DNA from: JACMLD01 sp044227095
GTDB taxonomy: Bacteria; Bacteroidota; Bacteroidia; Chitinophagales; Chitinophagaceae
NCBI GenBank assembly: GCA_044227095.1
Contig: JBGAFV010000001.1
Location: 4,216,001 to 4,280,000, forward strand
DNA: 64,000 bases
Reading direction: 5' to 3'
How positions within the stretch are numbered: the stretch's first letter is position 1; each line of letters starts with the position of its first letter. Made by a program: the position numbers and the translations under genes. The notes under the pieces are model-generated. The model saw nothing but the letters and a program-made list of their open reading frames with translations. It was not told the DNA's origin and made no database searches. Positions 9,058-17,502 of the stretch are shown piece after piece.

Positions 9058-10971
9058 TTATTTATTTGCGGCAGATTGCATCAAAAGCCACTTAACTAAC
9101 CCTGATGCAGCATTGTAGTTTTCAAATTCGGCAGGCAACTTCCTGCCATCTAGGTATTCGTTATAAAACCAGGGGTCGCCAATAGCAAATACAGTTCCTT
9201 TTCCAATTTTAGCGCTTGCCATAATAACATCGCCATTCTTGTTTTTGTAATAGGCAGTTGCAGGACTTTTTACTCCAATCGTAGCAAGCTCCTTAATATA
9301 AACCTTGTTTGTATTTTTAAAAACCTTGTCGTTTACAGGAATGTACAAAGCACCCATTTCAAACTGGTTGCCATTTACATGGTTAATGCTGTTTTCATTA
9401 AAATGAATTCCAAATTTTTCGGGCAATGTGTTAAAATGAGTAAATTCTGCATTGCCAGAATCGTTGGTCATTAACAATAATACACCGCCTGCTTTCACCC
9501 AATCGTAAATTACTTTTGCCTCTTGTGGCTGCATGTAATTGGGTTTAGGAGATTCTTTATCTGTATCCGGATCTGTAATAATGTATACTGCTGCATTTCT
9601 AAGTGATGCAGCAGTTGGCGCAGTTGCAAGGCTTGCAGTTATTGCTCCATTTTGCCTGAACATGCTTCCAAACATTGAATATCCGCTGTTGGCATAATCT
9701 TCCCATGTGTAATGAAACCGGGTTTCTACGCCAAAAGCATCTTTTTTGTGTTCGTTATTATAATAGTAATCCAGCAATACTGTTTTGCCTTTTCCTAGCG
9801 CAAGAGAAGGCAACATTTCTATTTCATTACTGGCAAGTATAAACGCACCTATGCCTTTGGGATCATTAACGATAACAGGCTCCCGCATATAATATTCAAA
9901 GCTGCCATCGCGGTAAGGATTGCCACCAAGACCAGATACTTTTACGGTGCCATATAAATTTGTTTGCCCGTTTTCTTCTTTAATAAACTTCTTTATAATG
10001 CCCTCATATCCTTTTTTAGCAATGCCTATCTTTTGTGCAGGAAGATAGCCAAGCCTTACGCCTTTGGCAACGGCATACACAAACATGCAGGCAGCCGATG
10101 CTTCAAAATAATTTTCTTTTCGTTTGGGCAAATCAATAATATCGTACCAAAGGCCGCTGGTTTTATCCTGCACTTTTTCTACCGCATTTGTATAGCGGTT
10201 TAATATGGCAATCAGTTCTTTTCTTTTAGGATGATTTTGAGGAAACCAATCCAGCGCATCTACCAATGCAGCACCATACCAGCCCATTGCCCTTGCCCAT
10301 ATGTGTGGCGAAAGGCCGGTGGTTTTGTTTGCCCATTGCTGCTCTTTGCTTTCATCCCATGCATGATATAACAAACCTGTTTTTGCATCCCTTGCATGTT
10401 TTTCCATCCATATAAACTGGTTGGCAATATCATTAAACGTTGTGTCTTCGTGTGCGAGGTCTGCATATTCTGCATAAAACGGTTCGCCCATGTACAAACC
10501 ATCCAACCACATTTGGTAAGGATATATTTTTTTGTGCCAGAAGCCGCCTTCTTTTGTGCGTGGATGTGTGCGCAACTGATCTCGTAAAAGGTTTGCAGCT
10601 TTAAGGTATTTTTCTTTTCCTGAAACTTTATATAAGAGCAAAGCCAGTTTACCATTGTTGACGTAATCAATATTGTATTCTGAAGCCTTGTAATCTTTTA
10701 TGCTGCCATCATCCTGTATGTACACATCCATCATCTTCTGGATATAGTTATAATAAGCAGCATTGCCCGTATGCAACCATGTTCCTTCAAAACCTTTCAG
10801 TATCACACCCAAATCGTACGACCAGCGAACCGGCCCGCCATTTAAAGCAAATGAATCCTTCCAGGTATTCATAGCGGTGGCGGCTACACGTTCACTAAGG
10901 TTTTGCTGTGCAGCAACTGTTAACGTTACAAGGAGAAATATTATCGAAAATATTTTTTTCATTGTTCTCAT
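9058..10971 (-). CDS. Secreted GH105 unsaturated glucuronyl/galacturonyl hydrolase
   Basis: This exported enzyme (637 residues) has a signal peptide, MKKIFSIIFLLVTLTVAAQQ, beginning at the second Met (10962), which is the likelier start than 10971. The GH105 (alpha/alpha)6-barrel covers about residues 25-390. Probable catalytic Asp157 lies in MWLDGLYMGEPF and an accessory Asp in NIDYVNNG; HIWARAMGWYGAAL is also typical. Family members such as YteR remove unsaturated uronate from pectin oligosaccharides by hydration. The C-terminal ~220 residues (IYDWVKAGGVLLLMTND) resemble a DUF4350 or glutamine-amidotransferase-like domain found fused to some Bacteroidota GH105 enzymes. It feeds KduI/KduD. 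The substrate side chain is not determinable. Confidence 0.9.
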   Translation of the reverse strand: MRTMKKIFSIIFLLVTLTVAAQQNLSERVAATAMNTWKDSFALNGGPVRWSYDLGVILKGFEGTWLHTGNAAYYNYIQKMMDVYIQDDGSIKDYKASEYNIDYVNNGKLALLLYKVSGKEKYLKAANLLRDQLRTHPRTKEGGFWHKKIYPYQMWLDGLYMGEPFYAEYADLAHEDTTFNDIANQFIWMEKHARDAKTGLLYHAWDESKEQQWANKTTGLSPHIWARAMGWYGAALVDALDWFPQNHPKRKELIAILNRYTNAVEKVQDKTSGLWYDIIDLPKRKENYFEASAACMFVYAVAKGVRLGYLPAQKIGIAKKGYEGIIKKFIKEENGQTNLYGTVKVSGLGGNPYRDGSFEYYMREPVIVNDPKGIGAFILASNEIEMLPSLALGKGKTVLLDYYYNNEHKKDAFGVETRFHYTWEDYANSGYSMFGSMFRQNGAITASLATAPTAASLRNAAVYIITDPDTDKESPKPNYMQPQEAKVIYDWVKAGGVLLLMTNDSGNAEFTHFNTLPEKFGIHFNENSINHVNGNQFEMGALYIPVNDKVFKNTNKVYIKELATIGVKSPATAYYKNKNGDVIMASAKIGKGTVFAIGDPWFYNEYLDGRKLPAEFENYNAASGLVKWLLMQSAANK

Positions 10972-11033
10972 TCATTTTGTTTGGGCTAAAGCCCATATGT
11001 CTATCCTTTTAAACACCTAACCTTAAGGCCAGG

Positions 11034-12686
11034 TTAAGGCAAAAAATTTATTTCTTTACTATCGGCCCCTAAATCAACCGCTGCTTTTTCTTTTGCAGCA
11101 GTTGTATTTGTTTTGGATACAGCTATCTTTTTAACCCTGTCGCCACTTGCCCTCAGCAGTAATTCAGCTCCGTCTTTATAACTGATTTTATCAAAGAGAA
11201 GGTTATTGCTTTGCACTATATCAATCACCGGGTTATTATTTGCTGCAATTACATTTATGTTTTTGAATTGAATGTCAGACGCTTCCTGTATATCCATTCC
11301 TTTTGTGGCCTGCAATACCATATTCTCCAATACTATGTTGTTGATATGCATTTCCGGCAATCCCCTTACAAAAATTGCTTTAGCCGCACCATTGCAATAC
11401 ACATTGCTGATGTAAATATTTTTAAAAACAGGTGTGGTTTCATCAACAGCTTTAAACTCAACTTTTGGAAGTTCTCTTTTTTCTCCGGCAAGTACTACCG
11501 GATCTTTTGCCATATAATACATATCAAACAATATAGCCTCTGCCGCTATATCTTTCATGTTGATGTTTTTAATGTAGATTTTCTCCACTACACCGCCTCT
11601 TCCTCTTGTTGTTTTAAACCGAAGGCCAATATCTGTTCCTATAAAAGAACAATCGGCAACAAAAAGATTTCTTGCGCCGCCACTCATTTCACTGCCAACA
11701 ACAAACCCGCCATGCGCATGGTACACCGTGCAGTTGCGCACAATTACATTTTCTGTTGGCATCCCTCTTTTTCTTCCTTCTGCATCGCGACCAGATTTTA
11801 TGCAAATACCATCATCGCCCACATCAAATGTATTGTTCTCCAGCAAAACATTTTTGCACGATTCTATATCAATACCATCCCCATTTTGTGCGTACCAGGG
11901 ATTTTTGACATATACATTTTTTACGGTAATATCTTCACACATCAGCGGGTGAAGGCACCATGCAGGTGAGTTTTGAAAAGTAACGCCTTCAAGCAATACT
12001 TTTTTACACCTTGTAAATACCAACAGGTTTGGACGCAGGTAATCTTTTATGTCTTCAAAGTCTTTGGCGGTTTTGCCATCTTTTAAAACACCTGGCTCTA
12101 TTGTCTGGAAACCTTTAAATGATTTCTCTGTAGGATACCATGTTTTTTTGTCTTCGCTTACAATGCCGCCACTTTCTGTTAAATGTCTCCATTGCGTTTC
12201 TGTAAGCTTATCTTTCTTAACTGCACGCCATGCATCGCCACCGCCATCAATTATACCTTTTCCTGTTATAGCAATATTTCCGGCAGACGTAGCAGATAAA
12301 GGTGATTGATTGCGTACTGCAGGAACTCCTTCCCAGTTTCCTTCATAAAGTTTGTATTCGTTAAAATCCGTTGTAAACTGCAACACTGCATTTGCAGCCA
12401 GGTAAAGATTTGTATTTGATAAAAGAACGATTGGCCCGCTCATCCACAAGCCCGGCGGAATTACAACAACACCGCCCCCATTTTTATTACAGGCCGCAAT
12501 AGCAGCATTAATGCTTTTGGTATTAAGCGTAATGCCATCTGCAATTGCACCAAATTTTATAATGTTGAAGCTGTCTTTTTTAAACTGAACTTTTTGAATA
12601 ACGGGCAGCGACTGCCCAAAAGAAGGCGTTTTTATCAGTAATAATAAAGTCCATAAAGCTAAGTGTAGGAATAGCAATCGTTTCAT
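11034..12686 (-). CDS. Secreted GH28 polygalacturonase
   Basis: This 550-residue beta-helix hydrolase has an N-terminal signal peptide ending near SFGQ. All four GH28 signatures are present: NGDGID (268-273), GDD (290-292), HGG (325-327, the catalytic His region) and RFK (356-358). The enzyme hydrolyses alpha-1,4-galacturonan links, releasing galacturonate for UxaC. It is the first gene of the long minus-strand operon and has an operator-like site 82 bp upstream of its ATG. Exo- or endo-action, or rhamnogalacturonan specificity, cannot be told from motifs alone. The C-terminal ~190 residues continue the helix. Confidence 0.93.
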   Translation of the reverse strand: MKRLLFLHLALWTLLLLIKTPSFGQSLPVIQKVQFKKDSFNIIKFGAIADGITLNTKSINAAIAACNKNGGGVVVIPPGLWMSGPIVLLSNTNLYLAANAVLQFTTDFNEYKLYEGNWEGVPAVRNQSPLSATSAGNIAITGKGIIDGGGDAWRAVKKDKLTETQWRHLTESGGIVSEDKKTWYPTEKSFKGFQTIEPGVLKDGKTAKDFEDIKDYLRPNLLVFTRCKKVLLEGVTFQNSPAWCLHPLMCEDITVKNVYVKNPWYAQNGDGIDIESCKNVLLENNTFDVGDDGICIKSGRDAEGRKRGMPTENVIVRNCTVYHAHGGFVVGSEMSGGARNLFVADCSFIGTDIGLRFKTTRGRGGVVEKIYIKNINMKDIAAEAILFDMYYMAKDPVVLAGEKRELPKVEFKAVDETTPVFKNIYISNVYCNGAAKAIFVRGLPEMHINNIVLENMVLQATKGMDIQEASDIQFKNINVIAANNNPVIDIVQSNNLLFDKISYKDGAELLLRASGDRVKKIAVSKTNTTAAKEKAAVDLGADSKEINFLP

Positions 12687-12767
12687 GAAGCAGTTTCTGA
12701 AAATAAATATCCGTTGTTTTCAGCCAAAACAAGGGTAAATTAAACTGCTAAATCTGTCTTTTTTTAC

Positions 12768-12791
12768 GCAATCGTTCCCGGCAACGTTACC
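12768..12791. promoter_or_regulatory. Tandem LacI-type operator sites between GH28 and lacI
   Basis: Two CG-centred half-palindromes lie 12 bp apart: GCAATCGTTCCC (12768-12779) and GGCAACGTTACC (12780-12791, 10 of 12 bases symmetric). Read towards GH28 the first gives CCGGGAACGATTGCGTAAA, which differs at only two of 19 positions from the site upstream of the CE12 gene (17014-17032). The sites lie just upstream of a -7-like TACATTTG facing lacI, so binding could repress both the GH28 operon and lacI itself. The operator role is inferred from motif symmetry and recurrence. Confidence 0.7.
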
Positions 12792-12799
12792 TTTTTTAT

Positions 12800-12807
12800 T
12801 ACATTTG
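12800..12807 (+). promoter_or_regulatory. Putative -7 element of the lacI promoter
   Basis: TACATTTG matches the Bacteroidota -7 consensus TAnnTTTG exactly. No good TTG lies 19-21 bp upstream; that position is taken by the operator pair, so expression may be weak or controlled. The implied leader is about 155 nt and contains the heptamer array at 12825-12962. Confidence 0.4.
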
Positions 12808-12824
12808 AAAAACTTCCGAGTGTT

Positions 12825-12962
12825 AGTATAAAGTATGGAGGAAAGTGTAGAGTATATAGTATTCAGACTAAAGGGTAAGAAAAGCATTGAATATTCAGGT
12901 CTTAATAGTCAGTATAAAGATCTGCGGCAAGTCTAAATACTCAATACTAAATACTGATTGCT
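12825..12962. repeat. Heptamer inverted array (AGTATTC family) in the lacI leader
   Basis: The left arm has units AGTATAA (12825), AGTATGG (12832), then after a 5-nt slip AGTGTAG (12844), AGTATAT (12851), AGTATTC (12858), AGACTAA (12865) and AGGGTAA (12872). The complementary right arm has AATACTC (12936), AATACTA (12943) and AATACTG (12950). Arrays at 36214-36297 and 40402-40497 use the same word. Confidence 0.75.
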
Positions 12963-12974
12963 AAAAACGATTGT

Positions 12975-14018
12975 ATGAAATTTGAAGCCGTTACGATAAA
13001 AGATATTGCTAAAGCACTGGGTTTATCTACTTCAACAGTAAGCCGGGCCCTGCGGGATAGTTACGAAATAAGCCCGGAAACAAAACAGATGGTACTGGAG
13101 TATGCCAGGCAAATTAATTACAGGCCCAACCCTATTGCGTTAAGCTTAAAAGAAAGAAGAAGCCGTTCCATTGGCGTAATTGTAAGCGAAATTGCCAACG
13201 TGTTTTTCTCGCAGATTATTAATGGCATTGAATCAACGGCCCATAGTAAAGGATATAATGTAATTATTTCGCAAACCCGGGAGAGTTATGAAAGGGAAGT
13301 CATTAACATGGATTTTCTTTCTTCACGATCTGTAGATGGCTTTTTAATTTCTGTAGCTACAGAAACGAAAGATTTTTCTCACATAACAGACTTGTACCAA
13401 CGCGGCTTGCCCATTGTTTTTGTAGACCGCATGGTTGAATCCGTTGCCACGCACAAAGTAATTGCAGACAACTATAAAGGCGCTTACCAGGCCACCACTC
13501 ACTTAATAAACAATGGTTACAAAAGGATTGCCCATATTGCCAATTCAGAATACCTTTCTATTACCAAAGAAAGGGTTAATGGTTATAAGCAGGCGCTTGC
13601 AGATGCAAAAATGGAATTTGATGAAAACTATTTGCAACATTGCCTGCATGGTGGAATGATTTATGATGAAGTAGATAAAGCAATGAACGAGTTTATGAAT
13701 TTAAAAAATAAGCCCGATGCGCTTTTTGCTTCAGCCGATAAGCTAACAACCAACAGCATGCGTTATTGCAGGACAAAAGGCATTGCTATTCCGGATGAAC
13801 TTGCAGTGGTTGGCTTCAGCAATATAGATCTTGCCGAATTGCTCTCTCCATCATTAACAGTGGTAAGACAACCAGCGTTTGAAATGGGCGAAGTGGCCGC
13901 AGAATTGCTTATAAAAACCATAGAAAGCAAACGCCCTCTTATAGAATTTGAAACAAGGGTTTTGCCTGCAGAGTTATTCATCAGGGAATCTTCTGCCAGG
14001 AAAAAAAAGAAAAACTAG
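12975..14018 (+). CDS. LacI-family transcriptional regulator
   Basis: This 347-residue regulator has an N-terminal LacI helix-turn-helix (TIKDIAKALGLSTSTVSRAL, residues 7-26), a hinge around residue 55 (NPIALSLKERRSRSIGVI), and a periplasmic-binding-protein-like effector domain (residues about 62-340). It is the only sugar-type regulator in the pectin locus and is transcribed away from the GH28-eda operon. Operator-like sites in its own upstream region and before CE12 and susC suggest a local regulator whose effector would be a pectin breakdown product. An operator-like AACGATTGTA also overlaps its start codon (12966-12975). Family call secure; effector unknown. Confidence 0.93.
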   Translation: MKFEAVTIKDIAKALGLSTSTVSRALRDSYEISPETKQMVLEYARQINYRPNPIALSLKERRSRSIGVIVSEIANVFFSQIINGIESTAHSKGYNVIISQTRESYEREVINMDFLSSRSVDGFLISVATETKDFSHITDLYQRGLPIVFVDRMVESVATHKVIADNYKGAYQATTHLINNGYKRIAHIANSEYLSITKERVNGYKQALADAKMEFDENYLQHCLHGGMIYDEVDKAMNEFMNLKNKPDALFASADKLTTNSMRYCRTKGIAIPDELAVVGFSNIDLAELLSPSLTVVRQPAFEMGEVAAELLIKTIESKRPLIEFETRVLPAELFIRESSARKKKKN

Positions 14019-14029
14019 CCTAACTATTT

Positions 14030-15094
14030 TCAGGATTTCTTTATTGCCACTACTTTCTTTTCGCGGTTGCTTTCATATGCTGCTTCTATTATGCGGATAA
14101 TATTCAATCCCTGTTCTGCAGTTACTGTTAATGGCGCACCTTCGCGGATGGACCTGTAAACATCATCATAATAATCACCATAGTTCCCTTTTAGCGATGG
14201 AACATATTCACGAATAATTTTACCATCTTTTTCTGTGTGCAGCAAACCCATTTCGCTTTCTGGCTCTACGCCCCATTCCGGCCCACCAGGAATTTTACTT
14301 TCCTGCAACATTACTTCCTGCACATCTGTTCTTGCCTTTATAAAAGAGCCTTTTGTACCATGAAAAACATAAGAAGGCAATGCTTCACGCACTACATAAC
14401 TCGATTTAACACGAACACGCATTCCCGGGTAATACAAAAGCAGTTCCATGTAATCATCTACTTTAGAAGTGCTGCGCATGATAGCAATGTCTGCAAATAT
14501 TGATTCAGGCATTCCAAAAAATTGTATTGCCTGGTCTATTAAATGAGAGCCTAGATCATATAATAATCCCGTGCCCGGGCCGGGTGTTTCTTTATGAAGT
14601 TTCGGACCTGGTTCTTCTTTATATCGATCATAGTGAATTTCGGCTTCTACTATCTGGCCAAGCAATTTCTCGTCTACAATCTTTTTTACGGTACGGTAAT
14701 CACTATCAAAACGACGGTTCTGGTACACCGTTATAAGCCTGTTTTGTTGTTTGGCAAGCTGAATCAATTCTTCGCCTTCCGCTACCGTAACAGTAAACGG
14801 TTTTTCTACAATAACATGTTTACCGGCTAGCAGTGCTTTTTTTGTATAGTCGTAATGCGTGGCATTGGGTGTATTAATAACTACAAGCTCTATGCTGGCA
14901 TCATTCAATATTTCTTCAAACGTGCGAACTGTTTTTACATTCGGGTATTTTTCCACTGCAAGGTTTTTAGTCCTTTCCCAAACGACGTGCAATTCAAAAC
15001 CGGGATTAACAGCAATAAATGGAGCATGAAATACCCAGCCACTCATTCCAAATGAGCAAAGGGCTGTTCTTATAGGTTTTATTGTTGAAGGCAT
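14030..15094 (-). CDS. Gfo/Idh/MocA family oxidoreductase
   Basis: This 354-residue cytoplasmic NAD(P)-dependent dehydrogenase of the glucose-fructose oxidoreductase family has an N-terminal Rossmann fold (ALCSFGMSGWVFHAPFI), the catalytic-region motif HVIVEKPFTV with the conserved Lys, and a C-terminal substrate domain with GTGLLYDLGSHLIDQAIQFFG. It is convergent with lacI (11-bp gap) and downstream of the CE8 gene on the same strand, so it may be part of the CE12-CE8 transcript. Its substrate cannot be deduced. A role in processing a pectin-derived sugar is only suggested by location. No signal peptide. Confidence 0.88.
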   Translation of the reverse strand: MPSTIKPIRTALCSFGMSGWVFHAPFIAVNPGFELHVVWERTKNLAVEKYPNVKTVRTFEEILNDASIELVVINTPNATHYDYTKKALLAGKHVIVEKPFTVTVAEGEELIQLAKQQNRLITVYQNRRFDSDYRTVKKIVDEKLLGQIVEAEIHYDRYKEEPGPKLHKETPGPGTGLLYDLGSHLIDQAIQFFGMPESIFADIAIMRSTSKVDDYMELLLYYPGMRVRVKSSYVVREALPSYVFHGTKGSFIKARTDVQEVMLQESKIPGGPEWGVEPESEMGLLHTEKDGKIIREYVPSLKGNYGDYYDDVYRSIREGAPLTVTAEQGLNIIRIIEAAYESNREKKVVAIKKS

Positions 15095-15150
15095 GTGTAA
15101 AATTAATGGAGTGGTTATGAATTTCCATCAGGAATAAAAAATATACTAGT

Positions 15151-16164
15151 CTATTTTTTTACAGGCCAGTCAAACACTTTTGCAGGTATATTGGTAAACC
15201 AATCATCTGATGGTGTATTTGCGTTATAAAATATTGAAGACATATCATACCCTTTTATTTCTTTATCACTTAACTGATGACTCCAATTTACCCTGCCTGT
15301 TATAGCGCCGCCCTCCCCTGTACTTTTATATTCAGCATAGAAAGTTGTTTTTTCATTTTCAGGGTTGCTCCAGTTGTCCCACCCTTCTGCAGCAATTTGT
15401 TTGGGCAATGCGCAATTAATAAATACTGTTTTGGCATAGCTGCGCCATGGTCTGCCAAGAAATAGCTTGTTAACTGAAGAATCTGCAGTTATGGTACAGT
15501 CTTTAAATACAAAACCAAATTTTTTGTCTTTGGTTGTACTTGCAGCGGTAATAAAAGAATTGGCTTTGCACCTTATGGTACAATGCTGAAATAGTGTTGT
15601 AGCCGGTCCAAAAATAAAATCTGTTGTTCCTTCTATAAAGCAATCAATAAAGTATTGCCTGGAATTTTCTCCTGAAGCAAAGATGGTATCCTGGTTGCCT
15701 ATAAAACGACAGTTTTTAAATATTGCTTTATCGGCATCTACATACAATGCAACGGCTTGCCCTACTTGTCCTGCACTATTCATAAATGTTATATTCTCTG
15801 CCCTGAAACGGTTGCCCGAAATCTTTGCTGTATAAGAAGTAAAAGTAGTTAGCTTTCCTCGTCCTGAATAATCATTAAAATTAATAACTGTCTTATCTAC
15901 GCTTTCGCCAATAAAACTTACATCAGTATTGTTTGCGGGCAATTCAATCTTTTCGTTATAAACACCGTTTTTTATATACAATGTAATTGCAGCAAGCGGA
16001 TATACACGCATTGCATCAATAGCATCCTGAATGTATTTATAATCGCCTGAACCATCTTTGGCAACTGTAAATACATATTTATATTGCTGGGGATTGGCCG
16101 TTTGCGAAAGAACTGCACTATAAGCAATCACTAAAAAAAAGAAAGGGGAAAATATTTTTTTCAT
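15151..16164 (-). CDS. Pectin methylesterase (CE8)
   Basis: This secreted carbohydrate esterase (337 residues, signal peptide ending near VLSQ) removes methyl esters from homogalacturonan so that GH28 can act. CE8 active-site features are all present: Gln136 in GQAVAL, Asp159 in GNQDTIF, the catalytic Asp182 in DFIFG, and Arg238/Trp240 in LGRPWRSY. Length fits the catalytic domain alone. It is 14 bp downstream of the CE12 gene and surely co-transcribed with it. The domain assignment is firm. Confidence 0.95.
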   Translation of the reverse strand: MKKIFSPFFFLVIAYSAVLSQTANPQQYKYVFTVAKDGSGDYKYIQDAIDAMRVYPLAAITLYIKNGVYNEKIELPANNTDVSFIGESVDKTVINFNDYSGRGKLTTFTSYTAKISGNRFRAENITFMNSAGQVGQAVALYVDADKAIFKNCRFIGNQDTIFASGENSRQYFIDCFIEGTTDFIFGPATTLFQHCTIRCKANSFITAASTTKDKKFGFVFKDCTITADSSVNKLFLGRPWRSYAKTVFINCALPKQIAAEGWDNWSNPENEKTTFYAEYKSTGEGGAITGRVNWSHQLSDKEIKGYDMSSIFYNANTPSDDWFTNIPAKVFDWPVKK

Positions 16165-16177
16165 ATGCAGACTGAAA

Positions 16178-16927
16178 TTATTTTTTTATTTCCGGTTGTA
16201 CTATCCTGTTAGCAAGTTCCAGGTGCTGGTTTTTTATTTCTGCCAGTACAAGTTCGGCCATTATTCTTGCGCCCAGTTCATTAAAATGGGTATTATCTTC
16301 TTTTCCTTCGGGATAATTGGGGTTTTCGCCGGGCATTAACTGATTAAATAAATTTTTTGATGGTTCTACACCCCAGCGTTGTAAAAGTTGCTGGCTTTTC
16401 TTATCAAGGTCAATCAGTGCTACATTATTTTCTGCTGCTACTTTTCTTACAATAGCCGAATATACTTCGTGTGTTCCTTCTACTTTACCAGCGGCATCAA
16501 ATTTTCTTCTTGCAACAGGTGTAAGCAAAACCGGTATTCCATTTTTAGCTTTTGTTTCAGTAATATATCTAACAAGGTTGTTTTTAAATTCCGTTTCTGT
16601 AGTATAACTGGCTTTGGTAGGCACTTCATCATTATGTCCAAACTGAATAAAAACATAATCGCCTTGTTGGAGGTTATCAACAACAGGTTGCCATCTTTTT
16701 TCTTCAATAAATGTGCGTGTGCTTCTTCCGTTTTGTGCAAGGTTATTTACTGTTACAGTTGAATCCCAGAAAAAAACAAACGGCATTCCCCAACCGGTTT
16801 CAGGATAAGCTTTAACCTGTTTTATGGACATGGTTGAATCTCCAATCATCCATATCGTTATCTTTTTTGAAGGTGGTAATGCTATTGCGGTTGTTAAAAG
16901 AAATGAGACAGTCAGCAATAATTTCAT
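16178..16927 (-). CDS. Rhamnogalacturonan acetylesterase-like SGNH hydrolase (CE12)
   Basis: This secreted GDSL/SGNH esterase has 249 residues and a short signal peptide (MKLLLTVSFLLTTAIA). The four SGNH blocks are clear: GDST with catalytic Ser31, NG at 66-67, GHND at 97-100 and DNTH with Asp211 and His214. CE12 enzymes deacetylate rhamnogalacturonan or pectin. It heads a CE12-CE8 pair and has an operator-like site 87-105 bp upstream of its ATG, followed directly on the minus strand by a -7-like TAAATTTT (17017-17010). Together with CE8 it prepares decorated pectin for cleavage. Confidence 0.93.
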   Translation of the reverse strand: MKLLLTVSFLLTTAIALPPSKKITIWMIGDSTMSIKQVKAYPETGWGMPFVFFWDSTVTVNNLAQNGRSTRTFIEEKRWQPVVDNLQQGDYVFIQFGHNDEVPTKASYTTETEFKNNLVRYITETKAKNGIPVLLTPVARRKFDAAGKVEGTHEVYSAIVRKVAAENNVALIDLDKKSQQLLQRWGVEPSKNLFNQLMPGENPNYPEGKEDNTHFNELGARIMAELVLAEIKNQHLELANRIVQPEIKK

Positions 16928-17013
16928 TGATTAATAATTTATGGGCAGTTTACCCCGGTTTTATACCCAATGCTAGCAAGATATTTTTTATAAATGCGGT
17001 TAGTTTTAAAAAA

Positions 17014-17032
17014 TTTATGCAAACGTTCCCGG
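17014..17032. promoter_or_regulatory. LacI-type operator upstream of CE12
   Basis: The minus strand reads CCGGGAACGTTTGCATAAA, matching the site before GH28 at 17 of 19 positions. The core is the CG-centred GGAACGTTTGC. It directly precedes a TAAATTTT element resembling TAnnTTTG (7 of 8), so a bound repressor would block the CE12-CE8 promoter. Function inferred from recurrence. Confidence 0.7.
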
Positions 17033-17439
17033 TAAAAATGCAAATACAAAGGCTGAAATAGTTGACAGGAGCGCATAAATGTAAAACCCGGGAGAAAATT
17101 ATCATCGTTCTTTTTAATCCATGTTAATAGAAAAGTAGAAAAAGTAGAAAAAATAACAGAAGCAGAGCATTAATATTGATTAAATCCTTTGGTTAATAAA
17201 AAACTGATTAAAAAAAAATTAATTTAATTTTTATGTTTTTAATAATAAAATGTTAAATTGCTTATGTATTTGTGATTATTCAGCCGTAATTATTACAAAT
17301 TCAACGTGTTTTAAAAGTGTTTTTCAGATCTTAATTTTTTAACAGAAGCTTTAGTGGTAGCCATTTTTATTCCATTAATACGGAAGAAAAACTGGCTTAA
17401 ATTTTTCGGAAAAAAATAAGTGTCAAAAGAACACGACTA

Positions 17440-17455
17440 ATGCAAACGATTACAT
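17440..17455. promoter_or_regulatory. LacI-type operator upstream of susC
   Basis: ATGCAAACGATTACAT is a CG-centred imperfect palindrome, symmetric at 12 of 16 positions. In reverse it contains AATCGTTTGCAT, sharing the CGTTTGCAT core with the site before CE12. A -7-like TAATTTTT begins at 17460, five bases downstream, and the susC ATG is at 17503. Confidence 0.7.
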
Positions 17456-17502
17456 AAGCTAATTTTTTATAACAATTGCTTTTTAAACCAAAAACTGCCA
17501 TT

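Larger units (their letters stand above)
16928..17502. other. 575-bp divergent control region between CE12 and susC
   Basis: No gene is present. It is very AT-rich. It holds one operator-like site near the CE12 end (17014-17032) and another near the susC end (17440-17455), which leaves about 400 bp of A/T-rich DNA between them with no other structure I can define. Both sites are next to -7-like sequences, so each side probably has its own promoter. I see no small ORF with a convincing start. Confidence 0.7.

Noticed and set aside
11211..11969. Plus-strand open frame of 252 codons opposite GH28
   Set aside because: Long, but it is antisense to a gene with four catalytic motifs; it is rich in Cys/Tyr/His/Ile from reverse-read beta-helix codons and has no signal or domain.
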